In this document: piece after piece, positions 8,819 through 18,967 of the stretch
How the letters are laid out: each line of letters begins with the position of its first letter
Position numbering within the stretch: position 1 is the first letter of the stretch
Assembly: GCA_021776375.1 (NCBI GenBank)
Contig: JAJFGA010000090.1
Location: 1 to 64,000 of the forward strand
Source of the DNA: Hyphococcus sp.
GTDB lineage: Bacteria; Pseudomonadota; Alphaproteobacteria; Caulobacterales; Parvularculaceae
Direction: 5' to 3'
DNA: 64,000 nucleotides
Notes under the pieces: model-generated
What the model saw: the letters and a program-made list of their open reading frames with translations, nothing else
What the model was told of the DNA's origin: nothing
Databases searched by the model: none
Translations under genes and position numbers: made by a program

Positions 8819-9838
8819 TCATTCCTGGCCTACGTATTTCGCGACATTTTGGTCAATCGCGCCGAAAATCGAATGGCCGTCCTTGTCTTTCATCTTGATC
8901 TCAACACGGTCGCCAAATTTCATGAACGGCGTTTTCGCCGCCCCGTCGTAAATCGTCTCGATCATGCGGATTTCGGCAATACAGGAATAGCCGTCGCCGC
9001 CGTCACTGATCGGTTTACCGGGCCCATCGTCAAGCTTGTTCGACACCGTGCCTGACCCGATGATCGTGCCTGCCGACAGGGGCCGTGACTTTGCAGCATG
9101 GGCGATCAATTGCGGGAAGTTGAAAGTAAGGTCCACCCCGGCATTCGCCCGCCCGAACGGCGCGCCATTATAGTTGATAAGGAGCGGCAAACGGACGGCG
9201 CCATCGCGCCACGCCTTGCCCAGCTCTTCCGGCGTGACCGCACAAGGTGAAAAGGCGGAGGACGGTTTGGACTGAAAGAAGCCAAAGCCTTTTGCGAGCT
9301 CGCCGGGAATAAGACCGCGCAGGGAAACATCGTTCACCAGCATAATCAGGCGAATGTAATCGCCCGCCTCATCGGCGTTGACGCCCATGGGCACGTCGCC
9401 GGTGATGACCGCGACCTCGCCTTCCATATCGATGCCCCATCCTTCGTCGGTCGGCATCGCAATATCGTCGCGAGGGCCGAGAAACGCGTCCGAGCCTCCC
9501 TGATACATTAGCGGGTCTTCATAAAAGCTCGCCGGCACCTCAGCGCCGCGCGCTTTCCTGACGAGTTCCACATGGTTGATATAGGCCGATCCATCCGCCC
9601 ACTGATAGGCGCGCGGCAGGGGCGAGGCGCATTCGCGCTCATGAAACCGCTCGACCGGAACGGACCCGGTCTCCAGCCCTTGCGCCAGCTCCTGCAAGCC
9701 GGGCTCAACCGCGGCCCAATCATCAAGCGCGGCCTGCATCGTCGGCGCGACACGCGCCGCATCGGTGTAGCGCGTCAAGTCTTTCGATACGACAACCAGT
9801 TTGCCGTCGCGGCCGTTTTTCAGAGAAGCGAGTTTCAT
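8819..9838 (-). CDS. Fumarylacetoacetate hydrolase family protein
   Basis: A 339-residue FAH-family enzyme. In tyrosine breakdown this family cleaves fumarylacetoacetate to fumarate and acetoacetate. The C-terminal FAH domain carries the acidic metal-binding set: E of EGEVAVITGD near residues 138-146, D of VNDVSLR near 168, and GSGTVSNK near 265. An N-terminal segment ending in PLPRAYQWADGSAYINHVELV is typical of the two-domain FAH-like enzymes often found beside hmgA. Ten nt separate it from the upstream alcohol dehydrogenase, so they are probably co-transcribed. The homogentisate dioxygenase further upstream supports a tyrosine / homogentisate role, although no maleylacetoacetate isomerase is in the window. 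Confidence 0.88.
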   Translation of the reverse strand: MKLASLKNGRDGKLVVVSKDLTRYTDAARVAPTMQAALDDWAAVEPGLQELAQGLETGSVPVERFHERECASPLPRAYQWADGSAYINHVELVRKARGAEVPASFYEDPLMYQGGSDAFLGPRDDIAMPTDEGWGIDMEGEVAVITGDVPMGVNADEAGDYIRLIMLVNDVSLRGLIPGELAKGFGFFQSKPSSAFSPCAVTPEELGKAWRDGAVRLPLLINYNGAPFGRANAGVDLTFNFPQLIAHAAKSRPLSAGTIIGSGTVSNKLDDGPGKPISDGGDGYSCIAEIRMIETIYDGAAKTPFMKFGDRVEIKMKDKDGHSIFGAIDQNVAKYVGQE

Positions 9839-9847
9839 GGTCTTTCC

Positions 9848-10864
9848 TCAATCAAAGTCATTTTTCAAAACGATCCGGTAGCGCGCTTTACCGGCCTCAA
9901 GATGCTCCATCGCCGCATTAATGTCAGACATTTTAAATTGCTCCGTCTTCGGCGCAATATCGTGCCGGCTGCAAAATTCCAGCATTTGCGCGGTGACCGC
10001 TGGCGAGCCTACCGGCGAGGCGCTGATCTGGCTTTGTCCGGCCATGATCGCTGGGATTTGCACTGGCACCGGCTCAGCAACAGCGCCGACAAAATGCAGC
10101 CGCCCGCGCGGCGCAAGCGTGCGCATCAGCCGCGGCCAGTCCAGCGTCACGGCGACGGTTGCAAGCAGGAAACCAAACCGGCCTTTGGCCTGTTTCCAGG
10201 CGCCGGGATCTCGCGAGTTCAAAGTTTTGTGGGCGCCAAATTCCCGGGCTTCTTTTTCTTTGTCTGGCGACGAGGTAAACGCCGTCACCTCGCAGCCCCA
10301 TTTGTTGAGGAACTGCAACGCAAGGTGACCGAGCCCACCTATGCCGATGACGCCGACCTTGTCGGTCGGCTTCACGTCAAACTGCACCAGCGGATTGAAG
10401 ACCGTTATGCCGCCGCAGAACAACGGCCCGGCTTTGTCAAAATCCAGGTCATCCGGTAAAGGGATCGCCCAAACCCACTGGCAACGGACAATATCAGCAA
10501 AGCCGCCATGACGGCCAATGATTGTCGCCTCATTACCGGGCGAAAGATTATGATCGCCGCTGAGGCTTTGGTGCGAATTGAGATTACTTTTCGCAAGCCA
10601 GCCAAGACCGACTTTCTGGCCAACCGTCATGCCGACGACGTTGGCGCCAAGCGCGCGGATGCGACCAACGACTTCATGGCCGCCGACAAACGGATACGTC
10701 GTGCGGCCCCATTCATTGGTCCACATCGACAGGTCCGAGTGACACAGCCCGCAATAATCGACATCAATGTCAATCTCGTCGGAACCAAGGGCCCCGAGTT
10801 CATATTCGAAAGGTTTGAAGGGTTCTTTTACACCCGCGGCGGCCCATGCGCGTATTGTCGTCAA
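9848..10864 (-). CDS. Zinc-type alcohol dehydrogenase lacking the structural-zinc cysteines
   Basis: A 338-residue MDR alcohol dehydrogenase of the cinnamyl-alcohol-dehydrogenase / AdhC-like type. Catalytic-zinc residues are present: Cys of CGLCHSDL near residue 37 and the GGHEVVGR motif near 62. The Rossmann loop is GIGGLGHLALQF near residue 173. The region that normally holds the four structural-zinc cysteines instead reads SNLNSHQSLSGDHNLS, with every Cys replaced. GRHGGFAD follows, as in relatives. It sits between a small exported protein gene and the FAH-family gene. It probably oxidises or reduces an alcohol or aldehyde in the same catabolic route; substrate unknown. Confidence 0.88.
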   Translation of the reverse strand: MTTIRAWAAAGVKEPFKPFEYELGALGSDEIDIDVDYCGLCHSDLSMWTNEWGRTTYPFVGGHEVVGRIRALGANVVGMTVGQKVGLGWLAKSNLNSHQSLSGDHNLSPGNEATIIGRHGGFADIVRCQWVWAIPLPDDLDFDKAGPLFCGGITVFNPLVQFDVKPTDKVGVIGIGGLGHLALQFLNKWGCEVTAFTSSPDKEKEAREFGAHKTLNSRDPGAWKQAKGRFGFLLATVAVTLDWPRLMRTLAPRGRLHFVGAVAEPVPVQIPAIMAGQSQISASPVGSPAVTAQMLEFCSRHDIAPKTEQFKMSDINAAMEHLEAGKARYRIVLKNDFD

Positions 10865-10890
10865 TTGCTATCTCCTGTCTGGTGTTGCGG

Positions 10891-11211
10891 TTACTTGTCG
10901 AGGCTGTCGCGCGCTTCATTGGCCTCACAACGTGCATAACTCTCCGCCGCCTCAGCATAGCGCTCGGCGGCGGCTGCGAAATCTTCCAGCTTTGCGATAT
11001 AAGCTGCAACATCACTCTGGTAACGGGTTAGCACCCGGTCGTCACAGTTATTTTCCTCGCCAAAACGAGCGTCGGCAAGGCAAGAAGGCGGGCGCGGGCG
11101 CTCATAAGATTGCGGAGCCTGCGGAGCGCGACCAACGGACGGGCAATAGGCTTCAGCTGCGCCGGTAGTCGCAAGCAAAATAACCCCCGTGCAGAAAAAA
11201 ACCTTCATCAA
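10891..11211 (-). CDS. Small exported protein with helical C-terminal half
   Basis: A 106-residue protein with a clear Sec signal peptide (cleavage after AEA, near residue 21). A Pro-rich segment with a few Cys follows, then an Ala/Glu/Tyr-rich amphipathic helix (about residues 63-100) with repeated AEAAE-type spacing. No family is recognised. It lies between hmgA and the alcohol dehydrogenase on the same strand, 26 nt before the latter, so it may belong to the same transcript. Probably periplasmic. Confidence 0.65.
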   Translation of the reverse strand: MMKVFFCTGVILLATTGAAEAYCPSVGRAPQAPQSYERPRPPSCLADARFGEENNCDDRVLTRYQSDVAAYIAKLEDFAAAAERYAEAAESYARCEANEARDSLDK

Positions 11212-11326
11212 ACCCCTTCCAAAATATTTGAAAGACTAACCATGACGCCCGCGCATGCGGAATCCTATGCGCTGAGTTCATGTCAATACCATGCGCCCGC
11301 GCGTCCGCCAAATCCACGCAAATTGG

Positions 11327-12460
11327 CTAATCTCGCGCCTTCCATGAATTGACATAGTCCACATCTTCAACCGCGCTGGCGGCCTCGCCGATATCGAGCG
11401 GGTCCCGGGTGTCGATCATCACTGCATATTCATTCGTGCCGGGACTTTTCTGCTCCAACATGTTCTGAAGCGCCTTGGGGTGCGGACCGTGAGTGAAGCC
11501 GGCCGGGTGAAACGTCATCATCCCGGCGTCGATATTATCGCGGCTGAAAAAATCGCCGGCGTGATAGAACAGAACCTCGTCATAATCATCATTGTTGTGG
11601 AAGAACGGAACCTTTAGCGCACCAGGATCGGTCTCGAACGGGCGCGGCGCAAAAGTGCAGACAACAAAGCGGTCCGAGACAAAGGTCGTATGCGCTGATG
11701 GCGGCACATGATAGCGGTGGCTCATGAGCGGGCGAATATGACGAACATTCAACCGCACCGGAGACAATTCGCCGTGCCAGCCGACCACATCAAGCGGGTT
11801 ATAGGGGTAAGTCGCAACCGAAATCTCACCACACTTTTTAATTTCAACCCGGGTCTCGCCGTCATCGGCCTGATGGGCTTTGAACGCATCGTTGATCTTC
11901 GGCGCGTCCATCATCGCGGGATCAAAAACCGCATGGTTCCCGAGCATGCCCTTATCCGGCAATGTGTAATGGGTATTGGTCGCCTCAATCATCAAAATTG
12001 CCGCCGGCGAATTCGGCGCGAGGCGCCACATGGTTCCGCGCGGCAGGAGAATATAGTCGCCCGGTTCAAATGCGAGATGTCCGTAGTCGCAAAAAAGATC
12101 GCCCTCACCCTGGTGAATAAACAATAGCTGATCGCCATCGCCATTGCGCGCCAGCCCCGACATCGGCCTATCCAGCTTCCAAAAGCGGATATCGGTCGCG
12201 TTATTGTGGAGCACAACAGGCGCGCTCCACGGGCTGCTGCTCGGCCCGTCCAGAGCAACCAGATTATAAGCGCGGGGGCGCAAAGGGCCTTCAAAATTCA
12301 CCCAACCCGTTGGCGGGCGCTTGTGATGCATGAAGGCGGCGGGGCCGAAAAACCCTTCCTTGGAGATTTCTCGCTCATAGGTGCCCGTGGGCATATCTGC
12401 GTGGGCCTGGCGCGAGGTGGCGCCTTCGATGCGGGAAGCGGTGATCCATTTGCCGGCCAT
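11327..12460 (-). CDS. hmgA: Homogentisate 1,2-dioxygenase-like protein
   Basis: A 377-residue cupin-fold ring-cleavage dioxygenase. The open frame runs further upstream, but the start at 12460 (MAGKWI) has GGAG 8 nt before it and is where homology-like sequence begins. The C-terminal half holds the likely iron site: DEVLFYHAGDFFSR and FHPAGFTHGPHP, similar to the metal region of homogentisate dioxygenases. It is shorter than classical HmgA (about 430-450 residues), as in a set of alphaproteobacterial and sphingomonad proteins annotated with this name. Cleavage of homogentisate would give maleylacetoacetate, feeding the FAH-family enzyme downstream. A related gentisate- or other-substrate dioxygenase cannot be excluded. 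It is divergent from trxB. Confidence 0.78.
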   Translation of the reverse strand: MAGKWITASRIEGATSRQAHADMPTGTYEREISKEGFFGPAAFMHHKRPPTGWVNFEGPLRPRAYNLVALDGPSSSPWSAPVVLHNNATDIRFWKLDRPMSGLARNGDGDQLLFIHQGEGDLFCDYGHLAFEPGDYILLPRGTMWRLAPNSPAAILMIEATNTHYTLPDKGMLGNHAVFDPAMMDAPKINDAFKAHQADDGETRVEIKKCGEISVATYPYNPLDVVGWHGELSPVRLNVRHIRPLMSHRYHVPPSAHTTFVSDRFVVCTFAPRPFETDPGALKVPFFHNNDDYDEVLFYHAGDFFSRDNIDAGMMTFHPAGFTHGPHPKALQNMLEQKSPGTNEYAVMIDTRDPLDIGEAASAVEDVDYVNSWKARD

Positions 12461-12480
12461 TGTGTCATCTCCATGGGAGT

Positions 12481-12508
12481 TAAAATTAGTAACATTTGTT
12501 ACCATTTT
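12481..12508. promoter_or_regulatory. Inverted repeat (GTAACA-TT-TGTTAC) upstream of hmgA
   Basis: Six-base arms GTAACA and TGTTAC (12489-12502) are flanked by AAAAT and ATTTT (about 12482-12486 and 12504-12508). This gives an extended imperfect palindrome 28 nt upstream of the hmgA start. It looks like a dimeric-regulator operator in the hmgA leader; the regulator is not in the vicinity. Confidence 0.45.
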
Positions 12509-12654
12509 GACCGCCGCACCGCAATAGGCGGTAAACCCGGCCAAATCGGCCCTTTCCCTCACCGCCCGTGTTTGGTAACGCCTGCGCGATTGGGCGCCCT
12601 GTTGGCTTGCACTGGAGCCCAGACCCGACCATTTGAAGCGCCCAGGCCGCCTAA

Positions 12655-13644
<990 letters not shown>

Positions 13645-13689
13645 TGAGCCACTGCTTGCAGCCAGCACGTATAATTTCAGGAGGAATGA

Positions 13690-14169
13690 ATGCTAAAAAC
13701 ATTATCCGCAGCACTGGTTTTGATATTTGCGAGCTTGTTCGCCAGCGCCAGTTTGGCTAGCGACGCCTTTGACGCCGGACTGATCAAAAAACAAAGCGCT
13801 TATTCATTTGACGACACCGTCGCCAAGCTTGAGGCGGCGCTTGCTGCACGCAATATCGGCGTGATGAATAAGGTTGATCATGCGGCCGGCGCGGAAGCCG
13901 TCGGCCAATCCCTGCGGCCGACAACGCTATTAATATTCGGCAACCCCGCAATTGGCTCCCAGCTGATGGCGGCCAGCCAGTCTATCGGCCTTGATCTGCC
14001 ACTGAAGGCGCTGGTTTTCGAAGATGCGGACGGTAATATCTGCGTTGAATATAACGACATCAACTATATCGCCCGGCGCCATGGCGTCCCGGCGGATCAT
14101 CCAGTAGTCGCGCGCATCGCCGGCGGACTTGAGTTTGTGACGAACGCCGCGACACGCCCAGCTGAGTAG
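13690..14169 (+). CDS. Exported DUF302-domain protein
   Basis: A 159-residue periplasmic protein. Signal peptide residues 1-23 (cleavage near SLAS/DA), then one DUF302 domain: SFDDTVAKLEAALAARNIGV, the RPTTLLIFGNP core near residue 78, and ALVFEDADGNICVEYND near 107. AGGAGG-like bases precede the ATG. DUF302 proteins are small alpha/beta folds of unclear function. It lies 45 nt after trxB on the same strand. Confidence 0.85.
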   Translation: MLKTLSAALVLIFASLFASASLASDAFDAGLIKKQSAYSFDDTVAKLEAALAARNIGVMNKVDHAAGAEAVGQSLRPTTLLIFGNPAIGSQLMAASQSIGLDLPLKALVFEDADGNICVEYNDINYIARRHGVPADHPVVARIAGGLEFVTNAATRPAE

Positions 14170-14264
14170 GGCAACGCCAACGCCGCATTTTTCATTTTCA
14201 ACAACGCGGTTTTGCTTGCCGATGACCCACGGTTGGGCGGTCCAATTGTCAAATTCGGATGGAT

Positions 14265-14290
14265 CAAAACGCTTTTGAATTGGCGTTTTG
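14265..14290. promoter_or_regulatory. Inverted repeat in the leader of the protocatechuate operon
   Basis: CAAAACGC (14265-14272) and GCGTTTTG (14283-14290) form perfect 8-bp arms with a 10-nt spacer, one helical turn between half-site centres beyond the arms. It lies about 50 nt upstream of ligK and inside the only spacer of the operon, so it is a plausible operator for the missing lig regulator. Confidence 0.45.
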
Positions 14291-14339
14291 TGGCTCTTCT
14301 GGCAAGCTTGTCACATCCAGACGGACCGGAGTTATGGCT

Positions 14340-15035
14340 ATGGGCGTTGTCGTCCAGAACATCAAACGTGTTGACCGCTCGACCGTCGACGCCTTTGCGG
14401 CGGAAAAGTATGGCGTTGCAACCGTCCATGAAGCGCAAGGGCGCAAGGGACTTCTCGCGCCGGGCATCAAGCCAATTTACAAAGGTGCGCATGTCGCCGG
14501 TACGGCGGTCACCATTTCCGCGCCACCTTGCGACAACTGGATGATCCATGTTGCGGTTGAACAATGCCAGCCCGGCGACGTTTTGGTGCTGGCGCCAACG
14601 TCTGATTCTGACGCCGGATATTTCGGCGACCTGCTTGCCACTTCGCTGACCGCTCGCGGTGTTAAAGCGCTGATCATCAACGCCGGCGTGCGCGACACCC
14701 GGGATCTGACCGAGATGAAGTTTCCTGTCTGGTCAAAATGCGTGTTTTCACAAGGTACGGTCAAGGAAACCCTAGGCAGCGTAAATGTGCCGGTGGTCTG
14801 CGCCGGCGCGCTGGTCCATCCGGGCGATCTCATCATCGCCGATGATGACGGCGTTGTCGTTGTCGCGCGTGAGGACGCCACCAGTGTCCTTGAAAAATCG
14901 AAACAGCGAGAAGCCGATGAAGAAGACAAACGCAAGCGCCTCGCAGCGGGAGAACTTGGTCTTGATATTTATAAGATGCGCGAGCGTCTTGCCGAGAAAG
15001 GGCTAAAATATATTGATCAGGCGGATACGGATTAA
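14340..15035 (+). CDS. ligK: 4-carboxy-4-hydroxy-2-oxoadipate aldolase / oxaloacetate decarboxylase
   Basis: A 231-residue RraA-fold class II aldolase, the last step of protocatechuate 4,5-cleavage: CHA to pyruvate plus oxaloacetate. The signature [20 protein letters not shown] followed by GVRD (near residues 98-122) supplies the metal and pyruvate ligands. The ATG at 14340 lies 8 nt after GGAG; the ATG at 14334 is only 2 nt from it. The frame runs further upstream, but without family-like sequence. It is the first gene of a nine-gene plus-strand operon whose other members (ligU, J, I, A, B, C) settle its role. Alternative names are galC and proA. Confidence 0.93.
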   Translation: MGVVVQNIKRVDRSTVDAFAAEKYGVATVHEAQGRKGLLAPGIKPIYKGAHVAGTAVTISAPPCDNWMIHVAVEQCQPGDVLVLAPTSDSDAGYFGDLLATSLTARGVKALIINAGVRDTRDLTEMKFPVWSKCVFSQGTVKETLGSVNVPVVCAGALVHPGDLIIADDDGVVVVAREDATSVLEKSKQREADEEDKRKRLAAGELGLDIYKMRERLAEKGLKYIDQADTD

Positions 15036-15041
15036 CCGCCC

Positions 15042-16136
15042 ATGCTCACTGCAATCCCGGCGACATTGATGCGCGGCGGCACCTCAAAAGGGCTGTTTTT
15101 TGATAAAAGCGCCCTGCCCGAGGATGAAAGTCTTCGTGACCGCGTATTACTCGCCGCCATGGGCTCGCCCGACATCCGCCAGATTGACGGCGTTGGCGGC
15201 GCGCATCCGCTGACCAGCAAAGTTGCGGTGATCTCACCATCCAGCCGCAACGATGCAGATGTCGATTATCTTTTCTTACAGGTCGTCGTCGATAGGGCGG
15301 AAGTCAGCGACAGCCAGAATTGCGGCAACATCCTCGCAGGTGTCGGCCCCTGGGCGATTGACCATGGGCTTGTGGAATGCGCCGGTGACGTAACGCCGGT
15401 GCGCATTCATATGGCCAACACCGCAAGCATTGCGGTGGCCCATGTGCCGACGCCAAATGGCGCGGTCGAATATGAGGGCGATGCGCGTATTGACGGCGTT
15501 CCGGGGACCGCTTCGCCGATACCGATCGATTTTGTTGACGTCGCCGGCACAAGTTGCGGCGCGCTGTTTCCGACCGACAACCCTCGCGATACAATCGATG
15601 GCGTTGACGTCACCTGTATCGACAATGGCATGCCAGTCGTGCTTCTGCGCGCAAGCGATTTTGGACTAACCGGCACAGAGACACCTGAGGAACTTGAACA
15701 AGACACAGCCCTGAAAGTGCGCATCGAAGCGATCCGATTGAAGGCCGGCCCGAAGATGAAGCTTGGCGACGTTGCCGGCAAGACCGTCCCAAAAATGACA
15801 CTGATTTCTCCACCGGCAAGTGGCGGCATCCTCTCGACGCGGAGCTTTATACCACACCGGGCGCACGAGGCGATCGGCGTTCTCGGCGCCGTCAGCGTTG
15901 CTGCTGCTTGCCTTGCGCCCGGTTCTGTCGCCGACGGCATTGCTGCGGTCAAAACAAACGCTTCAGGCGTCCAACGCCTCGATATCGAACATCCGAGCGG
16001 TTTTTTTACGGTCGAAATGGACGTTCAAATCGATGCCAGGGCGCTAGCGATCAAACGCTCCGCCCTGTTGCGCACCGCTCGCCCGGTGATGCGCGGCGAG
16101 GTATTAATCCCGTCAGCGATATGGAGCGGTCGATGA
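15042..16136 (+). CDS. ligU: 4-oxalomesaconate tautomerase / isomerase (PrpF family)
   Basis: A 364-residue PrpF-like isomerase. LigU/GalD enzymes shift the double bond or enol form of 4-oxalomesaconate before its hydration. The N terminus PATLMRGGTSKGLFF (residues 6-20) is the PrpF signature. The catalytic-cysteine region DSQNCGNI lies near residue 90 and GTSCGALFPTD near 168. It starts 6 nt after ligK and its stop overlaps the next start (ATGA). Whether it acts like LigU or GalD cannot be told from sequence alone. Confidence 0.92.
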   Translation: MLTAIPATLMRGGTSKGLFFDKSALPEDESLRDRVLLAAMGSPDIRQIDGVGGAHPLTSKVAVISPSSRNDADVDYLFLQVVVDRAEVSDSQNCGNILAGVGPWAIDHGLVECAGDVTPVRIHMANTASIAVAHVPTPNGAVEYEGDARIDGVPGTASPIPIDFVDVAGTSCGALFPTDNPRDTIDGVDVTCIDNGMPVVLLRASDFGLTGTETPEELEQDTALKVRIEAIRLKAGPKMKLGDVAGKTVPKMTLISPPASGGILSTRSFIPHRAHEAIGVLGAVSVAAACLAPGSVADGIAAVKTNASGVQRLDIEHPSGFFTVEMDVQIDARALAIKRSALLRTARPVMRGEVLIPSAIWSGR

Positions 16137-17029
16137 CACTATCGCGTATCGCACTGATCGGGTTTGGCGAAGTCGGACAAATTCTCGGCAAAGACCTCGC
16201 CGCAAACGGTGTTGAGGATATCTCCGCCTGGGACCTAAAGTTTGACGATGCCGATAGCGGGCCATCACGCGCGCTGACCGGAAATTATGTGACCGCTAGC
16301 GCAAATGCGCAGGATGCAGTCAAGGGCGCAGATCTCGTGATCTCCGCCGTCACCGCGGCGCAGACCATTACAGCAGCGCAAAGCGCCGCCGACGCCATCG
16401 GGCCTGGTGGCTTCTTTGCCGATATGAATTCGGCGTCCCCGTCAGTGAAAACCAAAGCCGCTGCGATCATCAACGACGCCGGAGGGCGCTATGTCGATCT
16501 TGCGGTGATGGCGCCGATTGCGCCAAAGCGGCTGACAACGCCAATGCTAGCGGGCGGGCCGCATGCGCAAGCGCTGATTGATGCCGTATCCGGGCTCGGC
16601 TTTGACGGCGCAGCTTTCTTTGCTGACGAATATGGCAAGGCCGCCGCCGCCAAGATGTGCCGCAGCATCGTCGTCAAAGGTATAGAGACGCTGCTCACAG
16701 AAGCACTTCTTGCTGCGCGGCATTATGGCGTGGATGCATCGGTGATCACATCGCTTGACGATCTCTTTCCGGGCAGGGACTGGAACCGGCTTGCGCGTTA
16801 TATGATTGCACGCTCGCTGGAACACGGCGCGCGGCGCGCGGAAGAAATGCACGAGGTTGCGCAAACGGTTTGCGATGCCGGCGTCGATCCGCTGATGAGC
16901 ACAGCTTGCGCCGAACGGCAGAACTGGGCGGCTGTGCGCAAAGCAGCCATGAACGAGGCCGCGCTGGCGCCAATGCTCGATGCTATCCTCAAAACTATTC
17001 AGTCTGACAAGGATGCGGCCTCATGTTGA
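16133..17029 (+). CDS. NAD(P)-dependent dehydrogenase with DUF1932 C-terminal domain
   Basis: A 298-residue protein of the 6-phosphogluconate / 3-hydroxyisobutyrate dehydrogenase superfamily. The N-terminal Rossmann fold has GFGEVGQILGKDL near residues 9-21. VDLAVMAPIAPKRLTTPMLAGG sits near 120-141. The C-terminal DUF1932 domain contains AAAKMCRSIVVKGIETLLTEA near 170. The start at 16133 has GGAG 6 nt upstream and overlaps the ligU stop by 4 nt; the open frame extends further upstream but inside ligU. It is embedded in the lig operon between ligU and ligJ, so it should act on a dicarboxylate or tricarboxylate intermediate. Its exact reaction is not established. Confidence 0.85.
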   Translation: MTLSRIALIGFGEVGQILGKDLAANGVEDISAWDLKFDDADSGPSRALTGNYVTASANAQDAVKGADLVISAVTAAQTITAAQSAADAIGPGGFFADMNSASPSVKTKAAAIINDAGGRYVDLAVMAPIAPKRLTTPMLAGGPHAQALIDAVSGLGFDGAAFFADEYGKAAAAKMCRSIVVKGIETLLTEALLAARHYGVDASVITSLDDLFPGRDWNRLARYMIARSLEHGARRAEEMHEVAQTVCDAGVDPLMSTACAERQNWAAVRKAAMNEAALAPMLDAILKTIQSDKDAASC

Positions 17030-18048
17030 TTATTGACTGCCACGGTCATCATACGGTCGCACCACAAGCCCATCTTGATTATCGCGAGGCGCAAAAGGCG
17101 CGCTTGAAAGACCCTTATCTGCCGCGTCCCGACCGCGCCACTATCAGCGATGATGAAATTCGCGAAGGTATCGAGGCCAATCAGCTAAAGCTGCTTAAAG
17201 AGCGCGGCGCCGACATGACGATCTTCAGCCCGCGCGCCTCACGCATGGAACCCCATGTGGGCGACGCTGAAACCGCGCTCGACTGGTCGATTGCCTGCAA
17301 CAATCTCATTCATCGGGTAACGGATTTATACAAGGATACGTTCATTGGCGTTTGCATGTTGCCGCAAACGCCGGGCGGATCGCTCGACAACTCCATCGCC
17401 GAGCTAGATCGGTGCATCAACGAGTTGGGCTTTGTCGGCTGCAACCTCAATCCGGACCCCTCGGGCGGCCACTGGACGTCGCCGCCGCTGACCGACCGCT
17501 ACTGGTATCCGATCTATGAGAAAATGGTTGAGCTTGATGTTCCGGCGATGGTTCACGTTTCCGGCTCGTGCAACCCCGCCTTTCACGCTACGGGCTCTTA
17601 TTATATTGCGGCGGACACGAACGCTTTCATGCAATTTATTCAGGGCAATCTGTTTGCAGATTTTCCAGACTTGAAATTCATCGTCCCTCATGGCGGCGGC
17701 GCGGTTCCCTACCACTGGGGGCGTTATCGTGGCCTTGCGGATATGTTGAAGCAACCACCCGTCGAGACCCATGTGATGAAAAACGTCTATTTCGACACCT
17801 GCGTTTATCATCAACCGGGCATTGATCTCCTCTTTGGCGTCATCGATATCGACAATATTCTCTTCGGCTCGGAAATGGTCGGTGCGGTACGCGGGATAGA
17901 TCCGCAGACGGGACAATATTTCGATGACACGAAACGCTATGTCGATAACCTCAATCTGTCCGATGATGATCGGTACAAAGTCTATGAAGGCAACGCCCGG
18001 CGCGTATACCCTCGTCTTGACCAGATGCTGAAGGCGGCCGGCAAATGA
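17023..18048 (+). CDS. ligJ: 4-oxalomesaconate hydratase
   Basis: A 341-residue amidohydrolase-superfamily enzyme that hydrates 4-oxalomesaconate to 4-carboxy-4-hydroxy-2-oxoadipate. Metal-binding motif DCHGHH near residues 5-10; HVSG near 178; VPHGGGAVPYHWGR near 222; LFGSEMVGAVRGID near 284, where the terminal Asp of the fold is replaced by Glu (SEM), as in LigJ-type enzymes. It overlaps the preceding gene by 7 nt and the following ligI by 4 nt. Confidence 0.92.
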   Translation: MLIIDCHGHHTVAPQAHLDYREAQKARLKDPYLPRPDRATISDDEIREGIEANQLKLLKERGADMTIFSPRASRMEPHVGDAETALDWSIACNNLIHRVTDLYKDTFIGVCMLPQTPGGSLDNSIAELDRCINELGFVGCNLNPDPSGGHWTSPPLTDRYWYPIYEKMVELDVPAMVHVSGSCNPAFHATGSYYIAADTNAFMQFIQGNLFADFPDLKFIVPHGGGAVPYHWGRYRGLADMLKQPPVETHVMKNVYFDTCVYHQPGIDLLFGVIDIDNILFGSEMVGAVRGIDPQTGQYFDDTKRYVDNLNLSDDDRYKVYEGNARRVYPRLDQMLKAAGK

Positions 18049-18967
18049 ATGAGCGGGCCGCGACATTTGAAAAAACGCCGGGCTGGCTCGACTGGCATCC
18101 GCGCCCGTCAAAGCCAGGCTTTGTTCCGCCGCCAGGCGCGGTCGACGCCCATTGCCATGTCTTCGGGCCGGGCGCCAAATTCCCCTTCGCGCCTGAGCGC
18201 AAGTATACGCCCTGCGACGCCTCAAAAGATCAGCTCTATGCCTTGCGTGATCATCTTGGCTTTTCGCGCAATGTGATTGTACAGGCGACCTGCCATGGGT
18301 CAGACAATCGCGCGCTCGTCGATGCAATTGCGCACTCAAACGGCCGCGCGCGCGGCGTTGCGAGCATCAAGCCGGAGATTTCCGATGACGATTTAAATGC
18401 GCTCAACGCGGCTGGCGTGCGCGGCGTGCGCTTTAATTTCGTCAAGCGCCTTGTTGACGCTCTGCCCCGCGAGCCGCTGATGGAAATCGCTAGCCGCATT
18501 CGCCCGCTCGGCTGGCATATCGTGATTTATTTCGAGGCGCCGGAACTGCCCGAGCTCTATGATTTTTTCACGTCCCTGCCGACACCCGTTGTCGTCGATC
18601 ATATGGGCAGGCCTGATGTGTCAAAGCCGGTCCACGGCCCGGAGTTTGAGCTCTTCATCAAGCTTATGTGCGAAAATGAAAACTTCTGGTCAAAGGTCAC
18701 TTGCCCCGAAAGGCTTAGCAACGAAGGCCCGCCGCATTACGCTGATGTGGCGCCGTTTGCGCGCCGGGTAGTGGAAGAATTTCCCGACCGCGTCCTGTGG
18801 GGCACCGACTGGCCGCACCCGAACCTTAAGTCTCACATGCCGGACGATGCCTGGCTTGTTGATTTCATTCCCAGGATAGCGACGACCCCGCAGCTACAGC
18901 AGAAGCTGCTGGTGGATAACCCGATGCGGCTTTATTGGCCGGAAGAGCATAAAGGAGAAGCACAATA

